In this document: positions 48,753-52,564 of the stretch, one piece after another | Layout: each line of letters opens with the position of its first letter | Position numbering within the stretch: position 1 is the first letter of the stretch | Assembly (NCBI GenBank): GCA_030770425.1 | Contig: JASJFT010000276.1 | Location: forward strand, 1 to 52,564 | Direction: 5' to 3' | Length of the DNA stretch: 52,564 bases | Source of the DNA: Darksidea phi | Lineage: Eukaryota > Ascomycota > Dothideomycetes > Pleosporales > Lentitheciaceae | The notes under the pieces: generated by a model | The model's database searches: none | What the model was told of the DNA's origin: nothing | Seen by the model: the letters and a program-made list of their open reading frames with translations, nothing else | Made by a program: the position numbers and the translations under genes

Positions 48753-50060
48753 CTATTACTTCTTTCTCTTTAAGTTACTTAACTAAGACTAGGTCGTTAT
48801 ATCTAAGGTAATTTACTAGATACTTAGCTAGCTATCTAGTATTACTTCTTTATTAGCTAAGCTATAATCTTTAAATTACTAAGATAGTCCTAAGTATAAT
48901 AAAGCTTATTTCTAATCTAAAAATTAAAGTTTATATTAATTAGAGACTTTAAAATTTAAGCTAGTAGATAATATATTAATAATAAAGTAGATTCTTTTAA
49001 AGTATATAGAAATATATAGATTATAGATATTATAAATAAAGTTATAGATTATTTATCTCTTCTCTTAATCTAGTTTAATATTCTTAATATTAAATTTTCT
49101 AATTAGATATTAATAAAATATAGTATCTCTTTTATTAATAATAATATAGTATCTTTAAATATATATATATATATTATTATAGGAAATTAAGAAGCTATTA
49201 ATTTCTTAATAAAGCCTTTTCTTATAGTTTATAAATTAGAAAAGTTCTACTAGATTCTATAATATAATAGTCTAATTATAAGTATTTTATTAATTAGTAA
49301 TATCTAGTATAGATACTCTATATTTAATCTTATAGATAAGAAATAGAAGATATATATTATATATAACTATAATATAGAAATAGTCTTCTACTTTATTTTT
49401 AATAAAAGACTAGAGTTTCTATAATTATTATTTACTAAATACCTCTTACTTAAATCTAAGACTATAATCTAGCTATAGATATAATCTATAGAAAGGAATA
49501 ATATTATTCTAACTAGTATTAGTAGTCTTTTAGAGAATCGTTAAATACTTATTATTATAAAGTACTAAGATTTTATTAGAAGGGATAATAAGCTATATAG
49601 TATTATAAATTATTCTAGTTTTATTTCTATCTTTAATTATATCTAAAGTAGCTTTAAATAAAGCTTTACTAAAAAGTATATATTCTAATAGTAGTTATAG
49701 TACTCTTAGAAGCTTTTAATAAAGCTCTTTACTTTTTATAATAATTCTCTTTTTATACTTATTTATAAAGCTACTATATTCTTTAAGTTAATATTTATAC
49801 TATAGATATCTATATAAAGTACTCTTCTATTCTTATAGTTATTAGTTACTTAATATTTATATTAATACTATTTCTATATTAATACTAGTATTTAAATACT
49901 TATAATAAAGAAAAGTTAATAATCTCTTTCTTATAAGTATATAATAGATAATATCTTAAAAATAATCTATTATTTTCTCTTCTTCTTTTATTAGCTACTT
50001 TTCTTTCTCTATTTAGTACTTAATTCGAGCCTTCTTAATTATCTCTTAAGTAAAAGCCGT
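48753..50060 (-). pseudogene. Minus-strand pseudogene resembling fungal DUF7924 proteins
   Basis: Read on the minus strand through Gln/Arg/Trp stops, this gives a long collinear match to a family I know from fungal genomes as DUF7924-containing proteins (function unknown). From N to C the segments are LFSKALFKATLDIIKDRN near 49640, LIIPSNKILVLYNNKYL near 49580, FYRLYLQLDYSLRFKQ near 49480, YLLFLIYKIKYRVSILDI near 49340 (family: fPFLTCEVKCG..ALDI), NLVELFQFINYKKRLYQEI near 49250, TIFYQYLIRKF near 49110, YISIYFKRI near 49020 (family: MPTHFKRIC) and LNFKVSNQ near 48950. A Lys/Arg-rich tail ends near 48753. This is not a transposon protein as far as known. The start is uncertain. The assignment is from memory of the family, not a search. 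Confidence 0.62.
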
Positions 50061-51499
50061 AGATATTTACTATTATTTAGATAATAACTAGGGTAGAAGA
50101 TAATAGAAATAGACTTTATCTTAATATTATTTTCTCTTAGTCTACTTTATACTAGGGGGGGATTAGATTTATAGATACTTTATTAATTATCTAGTTAATA
50201 TATAATTTTTAGAATTCTAACTATACTTCTTTATCTTATAAGTAGATTTATTTAGAACTTAAGAAATTCTTTAATATATCTTTATTTAAGATTTTAAGCT
50301 CTTTTTAGTTACTACTTATATATAATTACTACGTCTTATAGCTTTAGAAATAGTCTAGACTATAAAGATTAAAGTAATTATATAGTATAGTAGAAGTTAT
50401 AAAAATATACTCTTCTTTCTCTAGATTAGTATATAGTACCTCTTCTAAGTAGCTAGGGGGGATAAATAATTAGTTATAGTAAAATAGAATTATAAGATTA
50501 AAGTACTTATATATTACTATTAAGTTTAAAATAAAGGGTTTATTAGTATAGAATTTAGAATATAAGCCTATAGATAGTAGTTAAAAAATACTAAATATAT
50601 AAAATATACTAGTTTTAATATATTTTTATAACTATTAGTCTTCTCTAATTACTATTTTTAGTTCTATATCTATAAAAGTTATTTTAATAAAGATTTACTA
50701 TAATAAAGTAAATTTTAATTATTATTTCTTTTATTTATAATATTACTTAAAGAGAATTCTTCTTAAGCTATAGCTATACTATTATATATACTTTTATATC
50801 TTTAAAGTCTACTTATATAAATAATTATTATATAACTAGTTAATATTATAGCCTCTAAATAAAGTCTAGAAGTAAAAGCTCTTATAAACTTATAAAAACG
50901 ACTTACTAAGTAGTCTAAAGCTATTTTAATTCTTTACTAATATTATAATAAGGATTTATATAAGAAGCTTTAGATATAGACTTATAATTAAATATAATCT
51001 AACTTTAATCTAACTCTAACTCTTTTTAGTCTATATAATAGGCTCTAGTATAAACTCTAAATATAAGAATACCTTTATAGATTTATTAATAGAATATATT
51101 AGTATATAATCTTAAACTTTTATATTAATTCTTACTAGATTATATTTATCTTATTAATATATCTCTTATCTCTTCTATTTAATCTTAAATTAAGATCTCT
51201 TAATATAGCCTACTTATATATTTTAATTCTAATACTAGATATTACTATTAATATCTTCTAAATACTAAATAAGGTATACCTAGAAGCTATATCTTATAAT
51301 TAAGAGTCTTATAGAAAATTAGACTAAATATACTTTATTAAGATTTTTTATAATATTTAGAAAATAGTTAGCTTCGTTTAACTTAAAGTTATAGTTATTT
51401 TAATATATATAAATCTCCGCTATCTAGCTCTACTATTAAATTTAGCTATTTTATTATTATTTAATCTAGCTCTTTCTTAAATCTATATCTAATATACTT
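50061..51499. other. Unassigned AT-rich block
   Basis: This sequence lies between the DUF7924-like pseudogene and the C-3 remnant. It could hold the upstream exon or promoter of the minus-strand pseudogene. It contains two short G runs (GGGGGG near 50156 and GGGGG near 50457) that stand out in otherwise C/G-poor DNA. I recognise no domain on either strand and no repeat shared with other elements here. Confidence 0.4.
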
Positions 51500-51784
51500 T
51501 AATATCTTTATATAATATTTATATATAAAGTTATAAGTCTTATAATACTTATTATTTATTAGTAAGATAATATATATTATCTCTAATTTATTATACTAAA
51601 AATAAGAAAATATTTTAGAACTATTATAACTAATATAATTAATAAGTATAAGATATTCTCTAGTTTTATAAGAAATTATAGAGAAAAGAAGAGATAACTA
51701 TAAAAGATTCTCTACTAATACTAATTTAGTCGAATATTAGAACTAGAATAACCTCTAAGTTAAAGGTATAGAGAGGAGAGATAG
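51500..51784 (+). mobile_element. 3' internal end of a third C-family gypsy element (C-3)
   Basis: This sequence is shared with the C-1 and C-2 tails directly before their 3' LTRs. The shared segments include AATATTTTAGAACTATTATAAC near 51610 (in part), TTAGTCGAATATTAGAAC near 51727 and TAACCTCTAAG near 51750. It ends with the purine tract AGAGAGGAGAGATAG at the LTR. No C-family pol is seen to its left, so the element is truncated, or its interior is elsewhere or unrecognised. Confidence 0.7.
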
Positions 51785-52212
51785 TATTATAAACTAAATA
51801 TATATTATAGATTAGTAATAACTTAGATTATCTAAGATTAAGTCTATTATTAATTTCGATATTAAGTATAAGGAATACTATAATCCCGATTTCGGCTTAG
51901 ACGAGGATACTAATCTTAGATAGGAAGTAGATTATAATATAGATATATAAAAGGTTACGTAATAGATCTATAGATCTATAAGCCTTAGCGAATATAGATC
52001 CTATAGATCTAAAGAAACCAAATTGATATATAATAACCAACGAATCTCTTAGATAGTCTTCTCTCCCTATAGTCAATTTGAATCCAGACTAATCCCTCGC
52101 ACATTAGTATAATTGACCTATCACCCCTTCGTCCCTACTCCTCCTTTCCTATCTCAAGCATAAACCCCGAGTAAGGCCAAGAGAACCCATCGGGCCCGGA
52201 CCCCGCTCAACA
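51785..52212 (+). repeat. 3' (or solo) LTR of gypsy C-3
   Basis: This 428-bp LTR is homologous to the C-1 and C-2 LTRs at its start (TATTATAAACTAAATATA) and throughout the last 250 bp, ending GCTCAACA with the original CA. The central part (51830-51950) differs from both. Its left half is RIP-mutated, while CA and TG reappear from about 52018 onward, so it shows what the intact LTR end looked like. It is inserted in, or abuts, the Tc1/mariner-like transposase to the right. Confidence 0.85.
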
Positions 52213-52479
52213 TCTCGCGAGCGAGAGCAGCAATCTCGGGCGTTGTGCGTGGTTGTTGTATAATGAACGTATATAGCTGATAATCTCATCAGCCTGAGTA
52301 TCTGTAAGGGTTCGAGGTCGACCAGTGCGTTTCTTAGGCGTGACCCGTTCGCTAGTAATCGTATAGGATATCTGTCTCTTCGTGAAATGAAGACAGTCTT
52401 GAATATCCTCAATAGTATGCCCAGCGTTGTGTAGAGTCTGTACTCTAATTCCATCATCGCGGGTGAGCTGGCGGCGTGG
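52213..52479 (-). pseudogene. Tc1/mariner-like transposase, N-terminal DNA-binding part (truncated)
   Basis: On the minus strand an unbroken 89-codon frame begins PRRQLTRDDGIRVQTLHNAG. It continues with IEDIQDCLHFTKRQISYTI, VTPKKRTGRPRTLTD and TQADEIISYIRSL. This is the two-part helix-turn-helix region, joined by a GRPR hook, at the start of Tc1/mariner transposases of fungi. The frame ends at the edge of the C-3 LTR, which removes the catalytic domain. Upstream, a 35-base C-rich tract (minus strand) separates it from an ATG at 52532 that lies in a different frame. Codons here are unaffected by RIP. A 127-residue frame on the same strand (52149-52532) is only a shadow of this one. Confidence 0.75.
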
Positions 52480-52481
52480 AA

Positions 52482-52516
52482 GGGGGGGGGGGGGGGGGGT
52501 GGGGGGGGGGGGGGGG
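52482..52516. repeat. G-rich homopolymer tract
   Basis: Eighteen Gs, one T, then sixteen Gs. This could fold as a G-quadruplex. It is also the kind of run that sequencing and assembly often get wrong, so its exact length should not be trusted. Confidence 0.9.
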
Positions 52517-52564
52517 TTTTATTTTTGTGCATTGATTTATTGTGGGTTTTACAAAGGTTATACA

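Noticed and set aside
1..52000. AT-rich genome of mitochondrial or bacterial origin
   Set aside because: The base bias is explained by loss of CA/TG within recognisable fungal retrotransposons with LTRs and target duplications. No mitochondrial or bacterial genes are present.
52482..52516. Telomere or gap at the G tract
   Set aside because: Fungal telomeres repeat TTAGGG-type units. This is a nearly pure G run with unique sequence beyond it.
52149..52532. 127-residue open frame with a poly-Pro start on the minus strand
   Set aside because: It crosses the G tract and the LTR and has no family resemblance. The transposase motifs are in another frame of the same strand, so this is a shadow.

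Overview
The window looks like heterochromatin from a filamentous ascomycete (Pezizomycotina). It is a nest of long-dead transposable elements rewritten by repeat-induced point mutation (RIP). From base 1 to about 52,000 the dinucleotides CA and TG are almost absent and TA is everywhere. Gln, Trp and Arg codons have become TAA or TAG, His has become Tyr, Asp has become Asn and Cys has become Tyr. No long open frame survives, yet conserved transposon protein motifs can be read through the stops. I saw no intact host gene, tRNA, rRNA or CRISPR array.

Layout, left to right (names are mine). An old Ty3/gypsy element 'E' enters from beyond the left edge and runs to at least ~11.9 kb. It is broken by an unidentified 1.2-kb block (985-2214), a Fot1/pogo DNA transposon (2752-4580, TA duplication) and a complete Ty1/copia element 'A1' (5279-10941, 241-bp LTRs, duplication TAGAC). 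Next come a gypsy element with chromodomain, 'C-1' (12539-19527, 426-bp LTRs, duplication AATAA), and the 5' LTR and leader of a second copia family, 'B2' (19982-20972). Gypsy element 'D' (20973-47755, 180-bp LTRs) sits in the B2 leader. D carries three full elements inside it: C-2 (22035-29111, in gag), B1 (31056-38776, before the reverse transcriptase) and A2 (40768-46338, in the integrase). When these are set aside the D reading frame continues across each junction, leaving an element of about 6.4 kb.

Right of D are an unassigned block, a minus-strand pseudogene resembling the fungal DUF7924 family (48753-50060), and the 3' end and 3' LTR of a third C-family element (C-3, ending at 52212). 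The RIP signature fades inside this last LTR. From 52213 the sequence is ordinary DNA carrying the N-terminal part of a Tc1/mariner-like transposase on the minus strand, next to a 35-base G-rich tract.

The elements differ in erosion. E, D, A2 and B2 have lost most C and G, while pogo, A1, B1, C-1 and especially C-2 keep many CpG, CpC and CpT sites. With the nesting, this gives a relative order of insertion. No new functional system is evident. The points most worth checking are the abrupt RIP boundary, the DUF7924-like pseudogene, the unidentified 1.2-kb block, and the G tract that separates a start codon from the transposase frame.
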